Assembly: GCA_018969935.1 (NCBI GenBank)
Contig: JAGWXJ010000035.1
Span: forward strand, 1-15,561
Source: Alphaproteobacteria bacterium
Lineage (GTDB): Bacteria; Pseudomonadota; Alphaproteobacteria; Micavibrionales; UBA1664
Direction of reading: 5' to 3'
Length of the DNA stretch: 15,561 bases
The notes under the pieces are model-generated. The model made no database searches and was not told where the DNA came from. It was given only the letters and a program-made list of their open reading frames with translations. The translations under genes and the position numbers were made by a program. Shown here one piece after another: positions 1 to 8,022 of this stretch. Position 1 is the first letter of the stretch; each line of letters begins with the position of its first letter.

Positions 1-2
1 TT

Positions 3-518
3 GCCGCGACCCTTATGTTGGGCGCCATTGCGGGTATTGGCCTTGCGGATCAGGTTTCGGCCCAAACGGTCGAGAAACCTGTCTATACGGGCTTCGAGCG
101 CGACCCCGCCAAATCCGACAAACAGGCCCTTAGCCTTGTTTTGGGTATTCTTAATAGCCCTTCGGTTGAAGATAAAGCTGAACTGATCGGCGATTCCAAT
201 GGCTACAACATTGCCGCCGCCTTCCTTGATAAGGATAAAAAAATTGTAGCCATGCAGGTAACGGACGGGTGCGGCATTATCGGCTGCATGACCCTTATCT
301 TCGTGCAGACAGACCCTGCCAAAAATATCTGGACCCGCGCGTTCCAGGAACTTGCCTATAACCTCTGGGCCGTGAATGACGGCACAGGCGTTTTCAAGAT
401 TGCCTACGAAACGGGCCGCCCCGCCTCTATTGGCACGCTTAAACTTATTGGCTCATCCTTTGAATCGCTTGATTACAAGGCCCCTGACGCAGCGACTGCC
501 GAGGCCCCCAAGCCATGA
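3..518 (+). CDS. Exported protein of unknown function (5' end outside window)
   Basis: I do not recognise this protein. The reading frame is open to the left edge, and the codons before the first in-window ATG (base 15) encode small and hydrophobic residues that continue into a signal-peptide core (LMLGAIAGIGLA). The true start is therefore probably upstream. A signal peptidase I-like site, VSA before QT, leaves a mature protein of about 145 residues. The mature part has a conserved-looking paired-cysteine stretch, DGCGIIGCM, which could form a disulfide in the periplasm, and an Ala/Pro-rich C-terminal tail. No transmembrane segment follows the signal peptide. The last four bases (ATGA) overlap the start of the muramidase-like gene, so the two are probably co-translated and may act together. 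A periplasmic accessory role is inference only. Confidence 0.75.
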   Translation, partial: AATLMLGAIAGIGLADQVSAQTVEKPVYTGFERDPAKSDKQALSLVLGILNSPSVEDKAELIGDSNGYNIAAAFLDKDKKIVAMQVTDGCGIIGCMTLIFVQTDPAKNIWTRAFQELAYNLWAVNDGTGVFKIAYETGRPASIGTLKLIGSSFESLDYKAPDAATAEAPKP

Positions 519-1939
519 CAGATTTCATCCTGAAAAGCAGGGTTTTGTTCCTTCTCAGCTTTCTGGGTGCATTTCTCTTTTTTGCCCAGCAATCGGTTTA
601 TGCGGATTGTGCAAACTTTGCCGCGGCCATGGGCCAATCTGAAAACAGCGGTAACACTACGGGTTGTACACCGGGCAATAACGGTGCCAACCACTGCGGT
701 CTTTACCAGTTCAGTGACACCCTGCGCAGGCAGTATGGTTACTCGGAGAGCATGTCAGCCGAGCAGCAGACAGAGATCTTCAACCGATACATGGACGATA
801 ACTGGCGCCAGTTGAATTCAGGCGGCAGAAATGCGGAATCCTATATCGGAATGACGGACCAGTTTGGCACCACCATTACCAAAACAGGTATTCTTGCCGT
901 ATCACATCTTGGCGGTGTTGGCGGTGCTAGCGAATTCTTGCGTTGTAGCCAGAACCAATCTGCCAACGGCTGCCCCTATAACCCTGCCGATGGTCCCGAT
1001 ATGGGCAAATACGCTAAGCCTGAAGTTAAGCAGGCATGTAGAGATATGCGCGATCAAGGCATCGGGGTTGCCGATCGTAACAAGACGCCCAATCCATATG
1101 TGCCTCCACGGTTCAATCCACGTACTGGTAAAATGGAGCAGCCGCCTTACCGCTGCGGTACATTCCTTTCGGACTACCTTGCCAAGTTTGCTGGTGATGA
1201 AAACGGCAACTGCGGTAACGGACGCGCGGGGCAAAACAGCAACCCTCAACAAAACCAGCAATGCTCGCCACGCTTGGCCGAGATGTTTAGAAATGCTAAC
1301 GATGCCGCATTGGCCAAGAAGACCGATATTTTCATGACGGTTATGGGCCCGCCGATTACGCCACAGTACGTCCAGAACACGCCTTGCAAATCCCGCGAGA
1401 TCCAGCGTATTTCCAACCAGTTTTCCTATGCGCCATCCTTTTATGCCGCTGACGCCTTGGGCCAGTTGAATGGCCTTCTTGGCCCCGTATCCGGCATCAT
1501 GAACAACTTTCTAGGCGCCGACATGCAGGCGCTTATGCGGGGATCCCAGAATATCGGCGGGCTTGCTGGCCAGATGTTCCAAAACTTTGCGCAGTCATCC
1601 CTCAACAATATGATGCAAAGCATTGGCCTTGCCGATACGCCGTTTGCCGCTGCCCTTTGCGGTATCATGGCCGATGCCATTCTCAGCTATGTTATGTGCG
1701 AGGCCCAGTTTAAACTGCCAAGCCTTGGGCGCCTGACAGGCTCCCTCAACAAGCTGTTGCCCAAGGGCTGCGCCGGTGAAGCCGTCCGTAAAGCGCTTTA
1801 TTCCGCTGCAAGCGAGAGCGCGCTTAAGCCCACCAACAACGGCATCCTGTTCGGGCCAAGCGGTATGATGTCGGGGCCTGGTAGCCAATCATCGCCCAAC
1901 GGCGCCATCGGGCCGTGGACACCGACCGTCAGGCGCTAG
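515..1939 (+). CDS. Secreted lysozyme-like (putative muramidase) protein with unknown C-terminal domain
   Basis: The product has 474 residues. A signal peptide (residues 1-30, SVYA before DC) sends it out of the cytoplasm. Residues about 31-145 resemble the lysozyme-like fold of phage and secretion-system muramidases: MGQSENSGN with Glu43 as candidate acid, then HCGLYQF (60-66), then HLGGVGGASEFL (131-142). These motifs suggest cleavage of peptidoglycan glycan strands; activity is inferred. A Pro/Asn/Gln-rich linker (about 180-260) leads to a C-terminal half that I cannot assign. It contains Gly/Met/Asn-rich helices and a hydrophobic stretch near residues 375-395. The mature part has thirteen cysteines, which fits a disulfide-bonded exported protein. 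Its start overlaps the preceding exported-protein gene by ATGA. A local peptidoglycan cutter for a trans-envelope machine (for example type IV secretion) is possible but no such genes are visible here. Confidence 0.7.
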   Translation: MTDFILKSRVLFLLSFLGAFLFFAQQSVYADCANFAAAMGQSENSGNTTGCTPGNNGANHCGLYQFSDTLRRQYGYSESMSAEQQTEIFNRYMDDNWRQLNSGGRNAESYIGMTDQFGTTITKTGILAVSHLGGVGGASEFLRCSQNQSANGCPYNPADGPDMGKYAKPEVKQACRDMRDQGIGVADRNKTPNPYVPPRFNPRTGKMEQPPYRCGTFLSDYLAKFAGDENGNCGNGRAGQNSNPQQNQQCSPRLAEMFRNANDAALAKKTDIFMTVMGPPITPQYVQNTPCKSREIQRISNQFSYAPSFYAADALGQLNGLLGPVSGIMNNFLGADMQALMRGSQNIGGLAGQMFQNFAQSSLNNMMQSIGLADTPFAAALCGIMADAILSYVMCEAQFKLPSLGRLTGSLNKLLPKGCAGEAVRKALYSAASESALKPTNNGILFGPSGMMSGPGSQSSPNGAIGPWTPTVRR

Positions 1940-1957
1940 GCCTAAAGCCATTTTCCT

Positions 1958-1987
1958 TTGACTTTTCAACGTATTCGCCGTTTATAG
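1958..1987 (+). promoter_or_regulatory. Putative sigma70-type promoter of waaA-lpxK-lpxL
   Basis: TTGACT (1958-1963) matches the -35 consensus at five of six positions. An 18-base spacer separates it from TTATAG (1982-1987), a weaker -10 that can also be read one base later as TATAGG. The expected transcription start, about 7 bases beyond the -10, falls on or next to the waaA ATG at 1994. This leaves no room for a ribosome binding site, and none is seen, so the first gene may be translated from a leaderless mRNA. The assignment rests on sequence match only. Confidence 0.45.
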
Positions 1988-1993
1988 GCGGGC

Positions 1994-3277
1994 ATGCTGC
2001 TTGCTATTTACCGCTTTTTGATGCGCCTGCTGGCCCCTGCCCTTTGGGGGCTTGTGCACCTGCGTGCGCGTCGCGGGCATGAGGAAATAAAGCATATTCA
2101 TGAACGCAGGGGTGTTGCATCCACGCCTCGCCCGCAAGGCAAGCTTGTCTGGATCCATGCAGCCAGCGTTGGCGAAATGCGGTCGGTATTGCCGCTGGCA
2201 CAGCATCTCGTTGCTACAAACCCTGACCTTCATTGCCTTATCACCACAGTTACGGTGACTGCTGCGCGGCTTGTGCGCCAGTCGGGCATACCGCGCGTGA
2301 TGCACCAATACGCCCCATACGACCATCCAGGTTGGGCCAACCGTTTTTTGAGCTACTGGAAACCCGATTGTGTTTTCTGGCTGGAATCAGAGTTGTGGCC
2401 GACAACACTTGCGGCCATCAAGGCCCGGCTTATCCCGCTCATCATGCTGAACGGCAGGCTATCCGAAAGAAGTGCCGCACGCTGGGCGCGCGCGCCACGC
2501 ACCATAAAGGGTGTGCTTGGCCTGTTTGATTTGTGCCTTGCGCAGAGCGCGGAAGATGCCGCGCGCATCAAGGCCCTTGGTGCTGCACAGGTTATTGTGG
2601 CCGGCAACATGAAGTACGCGGGCCCGCCGCTTGGTTACGACGCTGCCGAATTACAAAAGCTGCAGGCACAAATTGGCGCGCGCCCTGTTGTGCTTTTTGC
2701 CAGCACCCATGCAGGTGAGGAACAGTTTGCCGTGGATGCCGCACGCGCCCTTGCCCCAAAACATGCCGGTCTATTGACCATGATTGTACCGCGCCACCCC
2801 CAGCGAGGGGGTGACATTGCCGTGATGCTTGTACAAGAAGGGTTCAGCAAAGCGCAACGCGCCAAAGGGGAGCCGATTACCGCATCCACCCAATTTTATA
2901 TTGGCGATACAATGGGCGAGATGGGCTTGTACTTCAGGCTCGCGCCTATCGTTTTTCTTGGCAATTCGCTTATCAATACACCGGGTGGCGGGCATAACCC
3001 GATTGAACCCGCCCAACTGGGTTGCGCCATATTGTACGGCCCGCATATCTGGAATTTTGCCGAAATCGAAAAAGACCTGCGCCTTGCAGGTGGTTCCCTC
3101 ATCGTGCGGGACCAGCAAGGCCTTGAAGCCGCGCTGGATGAACTATTGCGCGACAGCTACAAACGCGAAGCCATGGGCCGTGCTGCCCGCAGCTTTATAG
3201 AAACGCAAAACAGCGTTTTCGAGAACGTGCTGGCCCAGTTGCGGCCTTACCTCAAACGCGCAAAAATAGCGGCATGA
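1994..3277 (+). CDS. waaA: 3-deoxy-D-manno-octulosonic acid (Kdo) transferase
   Basis: WaaA (KdtA, glycosyltransferase family 30) transfers Kdo from CMP-Kdo to the lipid IVA precursor at the cytoplasmic face of the inner membrane. The product has 427 residues, the usual family length. A hydrophobic, arginine-flanked N-terminal anchor (about residues 1-23) is followed by HERRG (36-40) and HAASVGE (55-61), whose Glu61 corresponds to the family's catalytic base. ESELWP lies near 131-136 and GGGHNPIEPA near 332-341, the latter in the CMP-Kdo binding lobe. The ATG at 1994 is chosen because the anchor begins there as in homologues, although no Shine-Dalgarno sequence precedes it. The stop overlaps the lpxK start by ATGA. 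Whether it adds one or two Kdo residues cannot be told from sequence. Confidence 0.95.
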   Translation: MLLAIYRFLMRLLAPALWGLVHLRARRGHEEIKHIHERRGVASTPRPQGKLVWIHAASVGEMRSVLPLAQHLVATNPDLHCLITTVTVTAARLVRQSGIPRVMHQYAPYDHPGWANRFLSYWKPDCVFWLESELWPTTLAAIKARLIPLIMLNGRLSERSAARWARAPRTIKGVLGLFDLCLAQSAEDAARIKALGAAQVIVAGNMKYAGPPLGYDAAELQKLQAQIGARPVVLFASTHAGEEQFAVDAARALAPKHAGLLTMIVPRHPQRGGDIAVMLVQEGFSKAQRAKGEPITASTQFYIGDTMGEMGLYFRLAPIVFLGNSLINTPGGGHNPIEPAQLGCAILYGPHIWNFAEIEKDLRLAGGSLIVRDQQGLEAALDELLRDSYKREAMGRAARSFIETQNSVFENVLAQLRPYLKRAKIAA

Positions 3278-4245
3278 TACGGCTTTCCGCCCCACACTTC
3301 TGGTATAGGCACGGCACGACAACGGCTGCGCTGTTAAAGCCTTTTGCGTATGCGTGGCAAGCGGTCACGCGTAACCGTATTGCAAGCGCCAGCCCTTACA
3401 GGCCACGCGCCAAGGTTATTTGTATTGGCAATGTGGCCGTTGGCGGTGCCGGTAAAACACCGCTTGCGATAGGGCTTGCCGATGCGCTACGCGAGGCGGG
3501 GCTGTGCATTACCCCTTGTTTTTTGACGCGCGGATTTGGCGGCACCGCTAAAGGGCCAGCCGTTATTGACCCAAATTCAAGCGTTACGCACTCCGGTGAT
3601 GAAGCGCTGTTGCTGGCCCGGCATGCACCTACAATCGTGTCGCGTGACCGCGTGGCAGGCCTCAAGCTTGCAGATACAAATGGTCATGATGTTGTGATTT
3701 GCGATGATGGCTTCCAGAACCCGAGCTTTGCCAAAGACGCATCGCTTCTGGTGTTTGATGGCACGACAGGTATCGGCAACGGGTTTTGCCTGCCCGCAGG
3801 CCCCAACCGCGAAACGCTGGAAGATGCTTTACCCCGCGCCACTGCCGCGCTGATTGTGGGTGATGATAAAACGGGTTTGCGTGCCAAGCTTTACGCCATC
3901 CCCGTTTTTGCCGCGCATTTCAAGGCGGCGTATAACCTGAATGGCGGCAAATATCTGGCGTTTGCCGGTATAGGGCGGCCTACCAAGTTTTTTGAAACGC
4001 TTGCGGCCAATAATTATGATGTCGTGAAGGCCGTGCCCTTCCCCGACCATCATGCGTTTAGCGCGAACGAACTTGAAAAGCTGGCTACTGAAGCCGCTGC
4101 GCTAGGCGCAACCCTGATTACCACCGAGAAAGACCATGTGCGCCTGCCTGACAACTTCAAATCCAAGGTTGTGGCCCTGCCGGTAAGCCTGAAAGTGGAC
4201 GGCCTGCCCGAATTGCTCACCCTTTTACGGACACGGCTATCATGA
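3274..4245 (+). CDS. lpxK: Tetraacyldisaccharide 4'-kinase
   Basis: LpxK phosphorylates the 4' position of tetraacyldisaccharide-1-phosphate with ATP, producing lipid IVA at the inner membrane. The 323-residue product has the expected length. An N-terminal hydrophobic helix (about 15-31) precedes the P-loop GNVAVGGAGKTP (52-63, Lys61/Thr62). Further family signatures are TRGFGG, GDEALLLARHAP, DDGFQNP (about 144-150) and LPAGPNRE. Near the C terminus TTEKDHVRLP matches the conserved TxKD segment. It overlaps both neighbours by ATGA, which points to translational coupling with waaA and lpxL. LpxK acts just before WaaA in the pathway, so gene order does not follow reaction order. Confidence 0.95.
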   Translation: MIRLSAPHFWYRHGTTTAALLKPFAYAWQAVTRNRIASASPYRPRAKVICIGNVAVGGAGKTPLAIGLADALREAGLCITPCFLTRGFGGTAKGPAVIDPNSSVTHSGDEALLLARHAPTIVSRDRVAGLKLADTNGHDVVICDDGFQNPSFAKDASLLVFDGTTGIGNGFCLPAGPNRETLEDALPRATAALIVGDDKTGLRAKLYAIPVFAAHFKAAYNLNGGKYLAFAGIGRPTKFFETLAANNYDVVKAVPFPDHHAFSANELEKLATEAAALGATLITTEKDHVRLPDNFKSKVVALPVSLKVDGLPELLTLLRTRLS

Positions 4246-5090
4246 CGCGCTACGCCATTGAATATTGGCTTTTGCGCGCGGCGCTCGGGGTTTTCGGGAT
4301 GATGACGCCCGATGCCGCATCGGGTGCCGGTGGTGCGCTTTTCAAGACAATCGGGCCTGTTATGGGCATCAGCAAGACCGCGCGTAAAAACTTGCGCCTT
4401 TGCTTCCCCGACTGGACGGAGGCGCATGTTGAAAGCACCATAAAAGGGATGTGGGAGAATCTGGGCCGCGTTGTCGGCGAGTATCCGCACCTTGAAGCTA
4501 TATCCAAAAGCGACCGCGTTACCTTCCGCAACCCAGCCGTGTTCGAGGGCCTGCGGGGCAAGCCCGTCATTTTTGTGAGCGGGCATCTGGGGAATTGGGA
4601 AGTGCTGCCGCCTGCCCTTTTGTTCAGGCAGCAGGTGACCATGCACTCGGTTTACCGTGCGCCCAACAACCCGAAGGTAGATGCTTTGTTGCTTACCTTG
4701 CGGGCGTTTGGGGCTAGGCTGCGCAGCTTTGGCAAGAACCGCCGCGGCCTTGCCGAAACGTTACGCGCCCTACAGGAAGGCGCATCGGTCGGCATGCTGA
4801 TTGACCAGAAGATGAATACCGGCATTGAAGTGCCGTTTTTCGGGCACCCCGCCATGACGAGTACGGCGTTTGTAGAGCTGGCCAAAAAACTGGGCTGCCC
4901 TGCCATACCGGGGCGTATTGTGCGCACGGGCGGGTGCCGTTTTGAAATAGAGATATACGAGCCACTGGCGATCGAAGGCCGCGATACAGCCGCCATTGTG
5001 GCCGACATGCACGCGCACCTTGAAAGCTGGATAAAAGAACAGCCAGAGCAATGGCTCTGGCTGCATAGACGCTGGAAAAAAGCGGATTGA
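4242..5090 (+). CDS. lpxL: Lipid A biosynthesis (Kdo)-dependent lauroyl-type acyltransferase
   Basis: This member of the LpxL/LpxM (HtrB/MsbB) family transfers a secondary acyl chain from acyl-ACP to Kdo-lipid IVA at the inner membrane. The product has 282 residues. The HX4E catalytic motif is seen as GHLGNWE, His115 and Glu120. Downstream IDQKMN and VPFFGHPA match the acceptor/acyl-binding blocks of the family, and the C terminus WLWLHRRWKK is typical. It starts inside the lpxK stop (ATGA). The exact acyl chain, and LpxL versus LpxM identity, cannot be read from sequence; LpxL is preferred because it is the only such gene beside waaA-lpxK. Its stop TGA directly touches the stop of the convergent secF, and its last 50 bases carry the probable terminator for that opposite operon. 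Confidence 0.88.
   Translation: MTRYAIEYWLLRAALGVFGMMTPDAASGAGGALFKTIGPVMGISKTARKNLRLCFPDWTEAHVESTIKGMWENLGRVVGEYPHLEAISKSDRVTFRNPAVFEGLRGKPVIFVSGHLGNWEVLPPALLFRQQVTMHSVYRAPNNPKVDALLLTLRAFGARLRSFGKNRRGLAETLRALQEGASVGMLIDQKMNTGIEVPFFGHPAMTSTAFVELAKKLGCPAIPGRIVRTGGCRFEIEIYEPLAIEGRDTAAIVADMHAHLESWIKEQPEQWLWLHRRWKKAD
5031..5063 (-). terminator. Putative Rho-independent terminator of the yajC-secD-secF operon, inside lpxL
   Basis: Bases 5040-5049 and 5054-5063 form a perfect 10-bp inverted repeat with a 4-base loop. On the - strand the second arm is followed at once by TTCTTTTAT (complement of 5039-5031), a U-rich tract. On the + strand the hairpin is followed by mixed sequence and then an A run, so it suits only - strand transcripts. 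It lies 28-60 bases past the secF stop, where the sec operon should end, yet within the codons for the last residues of LpxL. Confidence 0.6.
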
Positions 5091-6029
5091 TTACGCCACG
5101 ACTTCCTGCGCATCCGGCGCATGACGGAGCTTGAGGTAGTACAGCGACGGCGTTGATACGAAGTACGACGAGTGCGTACCAATCAGGATACCGATGAACA
5201 GCGCGGATACGAAGCTCTGGATGACCATGCCGCCAAACAGGTACAGGGCAAGGATGGCCAGCAGCGTCGAGCCTGATGTCATGATGGTACGCGGGAAGGT
5301 CGAGTTGATGGAGTAGTTGATGACTTCCTGCATCGGCATTTTGCGGTACTTCTTGAGGGTTTCGCGCACACGGTCAAAGATAATCACGGTTTCGTTGATG
5401 GAGTAGCCTGCAACCAGCAGGATGGCCGAAAGCGTTGATAGGTCAAAGTGCATCTGGGTCAGCGAGAACAGGCCCAGAATACCAATAACGTCATGCAAAA
5501 GGGCCAAGAACGCGCCCACGCCGTACTGCCAGTTAAAGCGCAGCCAGATGTAGCCCATGATACCGCCGATAGCGATGAGCACGGCAAACAGGCCTGCTTT
5601 TTTAAGTTCGGAGCCCACTTGCGGGCCCACGAATTCCGTGCGGCGGTAATCAACCTTGCCGGGGGCAAATTCGGCATCCAGCACGCTGCGGACCTGATCG
5701 ATGGCGGCTTTTTGCGCTTCGGGCCCGCCTTCCTGCTGGCGCAAGCGGATCATGAGGGATTGCTTGGAGCCGAATTCCTGAATTGGCACCTCGCCCAATT
5801 TCAGGGCGTCCAGCTTTTGGCGCAGGTCGGGCAAATTCGGGTCCACGGGGGCCTGAATTTCAATGACGGTACCGCCCGTAAAGTCGATACCGAAGTTGAG
5901 GCCCTTCATGGACAGGCACAGGATGGAGCCGCCGATGATGATAAGGCTTGCGAACATCGCGTAAAAGCGGTGGCCGAAGAAGTCGATTTTGGTGTCGTGC
6001 GGGACGAGCGGGAGGAGCTTGATAATCAT
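5091..6029 (-). CDS. secF: Protein translocase subunit SecF
   Basis: SecF pairs with SecD in the inner membrane and uses the proton gradient to help pull preproteins out of the SecYEG channel on the periplasmic side. The product has 312 residues from the ATG at 6029. A TTG at 6041 in the same frame would add four residues, but the ATG fits family N termini and lies one base beyond the secD stop. Signatures are GIDFTGGT (47-54, after the first membrane helix) and the TM4/TM5 region with GYSINETVIIFDRVRE. Six hydrophobic segments are visible, with a periplasmic P1 domain between the first two. It is the last gene of the - strand sec operon. Confidence 0.96.
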   Translation of the reverse strand: MIIKLLPLVPHDTKIDFFGHRFYAMFASLIIIGGSILCLSMKGLNFGIDFTGGTVIEIQAPVDPNLPDLRQKLDALKLGEVPIQEFGSKQSLMIRLRQQEGGPEAQKAAIDQVRSVLDAEFAPGKVDYRRTEFVGPQVGSELKKAGLFAVLIAIGGIMGYIWLRFNWQYGVGAFLALLHDVIGILGLFSLTQMHFDLSTLSAILLVAGYSINETVIIFDRVRETLKKYRKMPMQEVINYSINSTFPRTIMTSGSTLLAILALYLFGGMVIQSFVSALFIGILIGTHSSYFVSTPSLYYLKLRHAPDAQEVVA

Positions 6030-6030
6030 G

Positions 6031-7593
6031 TTAAGCCGCAATCTCTTTGGGTTTGGCCCTGTTGAGCCATGTGAGGACCATCAGGCGCGTCAGCATGATG
6101 GCGCAGAAGTAGGATGTCATGACACCGATGCATGTCGTCACGGCAAAGCCCTTGATGGGGCCCGTGCCGAACGAGAACAGGATGAGGGCCGAAATCAGGG
6201 CCGTCAGGTTGGAGTCGATAATCGTGACCTTGGCGCGCTGGTAGCCCGTATCGATGGCAGCAATGATGGAACGGCCTGCGCGCAGTTCCTCCTTGATGCG
6301 TTCATAGACGAGCACGTTGGCATCCACGGCCAAGCCGATGGCCAGCACCATACCCGCGATACCAGGGAGCGTGAGGGTTGCCTGCAACATGGACATGACA
6401 GCCATAATGAGAACCATGTTGACGCAAAGCGCTATGGAAGCAAACAGGCCAAAAAGGCCGTATACCGTACTTGCAAAGATAATCACGAACACAAGGGCCA
6501 TGATGCAGGCCTTTTTGCCTGCGGCGACGGAGTCGGAACCCAGCGTCGGGCCTACGGTGCGTTCTTCCATCAACTTCAACGGTGCGGGCAGCGCGCCTGC
6601 ACGCAGCAGGAGCGCCAGATCGGTTGTTTCCTGCACGGTGAAGGAGCCCGATATTTCACCCGAGCCGCCGCAAATGGCTTCACGGATTACGGGCGCGCTG
6701 ATGATGAGGCTATCGAGGACAATGGCGAAGGGTTTGCCGACATTGGCCTTCGAGGCGTCACAAAAGCGTTTGGCGCCCAGCGCGTTGAACTTGAAGTTGA
6801 CAGTCGGTTGGCCGCTCTGGCCGAAGCTGGGCTGGGCGTTCACCAGCATGTCACCCGTAATCAACGGGCGCTTTTCGACGACGAGTTTCTGGGTCGGGGT
6901 GTCCTGCATGGGCAGCTGCATGTTTCCAATGCCGACACGGCCCGACTGGGTTGCATTGGAATCCACGATGTGGAAGCCGAGTTTGGCTGTTTTGCCGAGG
7001 AGATTTTTAATTTGCTCAGGGTTATTAACGCCGGGGAGCTGGATGACGATACGGTCCTCGCCCTGCCTTGCGATGATGGGTTCGCGCGTGCCGGATTCAT
7101 CGATACGGCGGCGGACGATCTCGATGGATTGCTCCATCACGTGGTCCTTGATTTCCTTCAGACGTTTTTCGGTGAAAGCTGCCTCGATTGTACTGCCCTC
7201 GCCCGTGAACACGATTTCGGAATCCAGTTTGCGGGCTACCTTACGTGCGTCTTCAGCCTGCGCTGCATCACGCAATGTCAGGCTGAAGCCGTTGGGCGTG
7301 GGGCGGAGCGAGGTGTAGCCGATTTTTTCATCACGCAGGCTGCCGCGCATTGCGGCCGCCGTGTTTTCGGCATTGTCACGGATGGCTGTATCGATGCCGA
7401 CTTCCATCATCAGGTAGGAGCCGCCTTGAAGGTCAAGGCCAAGGCTGACAGTGCGGTGCGGCACCCATGAAGGCACTTTACCCTCAAGGGTTGCCAGTTT
7501 TTCCTTGGAAAGAAGGTTCGGGGCGGCATAGGCCGCGCCCAGAACCACAAGCATCAGAATAAAGACTGTCTGCCAGAGGCCGATACGTACCAT
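6031..7593 (-). CDS. secD: Protein translocase subunit SecD
   Basis: SecD is the large partner of SecF in the proton-driven translocation motor. The 520-residue product has an N-terminal membrane helix (about 6-24) and LGLDLQGG (51-58), the family signature. A large periplasmic P1 region follows, with the segment RRRIDESGTREP and a conserved IQLPG. The C-terminal half holds five hydrophobic helices, and ANVLVYERIKEELRAG is the expected SecD match to the SecF TM4 region. Length and order are those of a stand-alone alphaproteobacterial SecD, not a SecDF fusion. It starts 6 bases after yajC and ends 1 base before the secF ATG, so all three are probably one transcript. Confidence 0.97.
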   Translation of the reverse strand: MVRIGLWQTVFILMLVVLGAAYAAPNLLSKEKLATLEGKVPSWVPHRTVSLGLDLQGGSYLMMEVGIDTAIRDNAENTAAAMRGSLRDEKIGYTSLRPTPNGFSLTLRDAAQAEDARKVARKLDSEIVFTGEGSTIEAAFTEKRLKEIKDHVMEQSIEIVRRRIDESGTREPIIARQGEDRIVIQLPGVNNPEQIKNLLGKTAKLGFHIVDSNATQSGRVGIGNMQLPMQDTPTQKLVVEKRPLITGDMLVNAQPSFGQSGQPTVNFKFNALGAKRFCDASKANVGKPFAIVLDSLIISAPVIREAICGGSGEISGSFTVQETTDLALLLRAGALPAPLKLMEERTVGPTLGSDSVAAGKKACIMALVFVIIFASTVYGLFGLFASIALCVNMVLIMAVMSMLQATLTLPGIAGMVLAIGLAVDANVLVYERIKEELRAGRSIIAAIDTGYQRAKVTIIDSNLTALISALILFSFGTGPIKGFAVTTCIGVMTSYFCAIMLTRLMVLTWLNRAKPKEIAA

Positions 7594-7599
7594 GGGATA

Positions 7600-7965
7600 T
7601 TACGCGGCTTTCTGTTGGTCGTTGGCTACGGTGGAGATGCTGTAACGAAGCGCCGTTACCTTGAAGCCGTTGCCCAGATCCACTTCCACCTCGGAGTCGC
7701 TTTTGAGGGCGGAGATGGTACCGATGAAACCAGCGCCGGTTACAACGCGGTCACCGACCTTGAGGGCCGAGAGCATAGCTTGCTGGGCCTTGAGGCGTTT
7801 TTGCTGCGGGCGGATGAGCAGCACGTAAAACAGGATGAACATGGCCACGATGAGGCCCATGTTGGTCAGGAAAGCATCGCCAGCGGACGGGGCAGCAGGC
7901 ATGGCTGCGGTCGTGGCGGCGGGGGCTGCGGCTTCGGTTGCGGCAAGGGCTTGGGAAATCAGCAT
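7600..7965 (-). CDS. yajC: Sec translocon accessory protein YajC
   Basis: YajC is a small single-span membrane protein that associates with SecDF and the Sec translocon. The product has 121 residues. An Ala-rich N-terminal segment (about 6-31) precedes one membrane helix (about 36-51), directly followed by the hallmark IRPQQKR (51-57) and a small basic/β domain with LKVGDRVVTGAGFIGTI. The Ala/Pro-rich region before the helix is longer than in E. coli YajC, as in many alphaproteobacteria. A good Shine-Dalgarno (GGAG, 6 bases before the ATG) and a promoter lie just upstream, making this the first gene of the sec operon. Confidence 0.95.
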   Translation of the reverse strand: MLISQALAATEAAAPAATTAAMPAAPSAGDAFLTNMGLIVAMFILFYVLLIRPQQKRLKAQQAMLSALKVGDRVVTGAGFIGTISALKSDSEVEVDLGNGFKVTALRYSISTVANDQQKAA

Positions 7966-7994
7966 TTATCACTCCGTTGTAGGATTCGGGGGCT

Positions 7995-8022
7995 ACTATA
8001 GAGCGATGGGGGGTAAAGGCAA
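7995..8022 (-). promoter_or_regulatory. Putative promoter of yajC-secD-secF
   Basis: Read on the - strand, TTGCCT (8022-8017) and TATAGT (8000-7995) are separated by 16 bases. They match the -35 and -10 consensus at four and five of six positions. The expected start lies about 20 bases before the yajC Shine-Dalgarno. This separates the sec genes from the nlpD-like gene upstream, although read-through is also possible because no convincing terminator is seen between them. Confidence 0.5.

Noticed and set aside
6027..6041. TTG at 6041 as the secF start
   Set aside because: It would overlap the secD end by 11 bases and has its only purine-rich stretch directly adjacent. The ATG at 6029 gives the usual SecF N terminus.
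5989..7470. Long open frame (493 codons) on the + strand across secD
   Set aside because: It is antisense to a certain secD gene, and its product is rich in His, Gly and Asp with no family motif, as expected from a shadow of GC-rich coding sequence.
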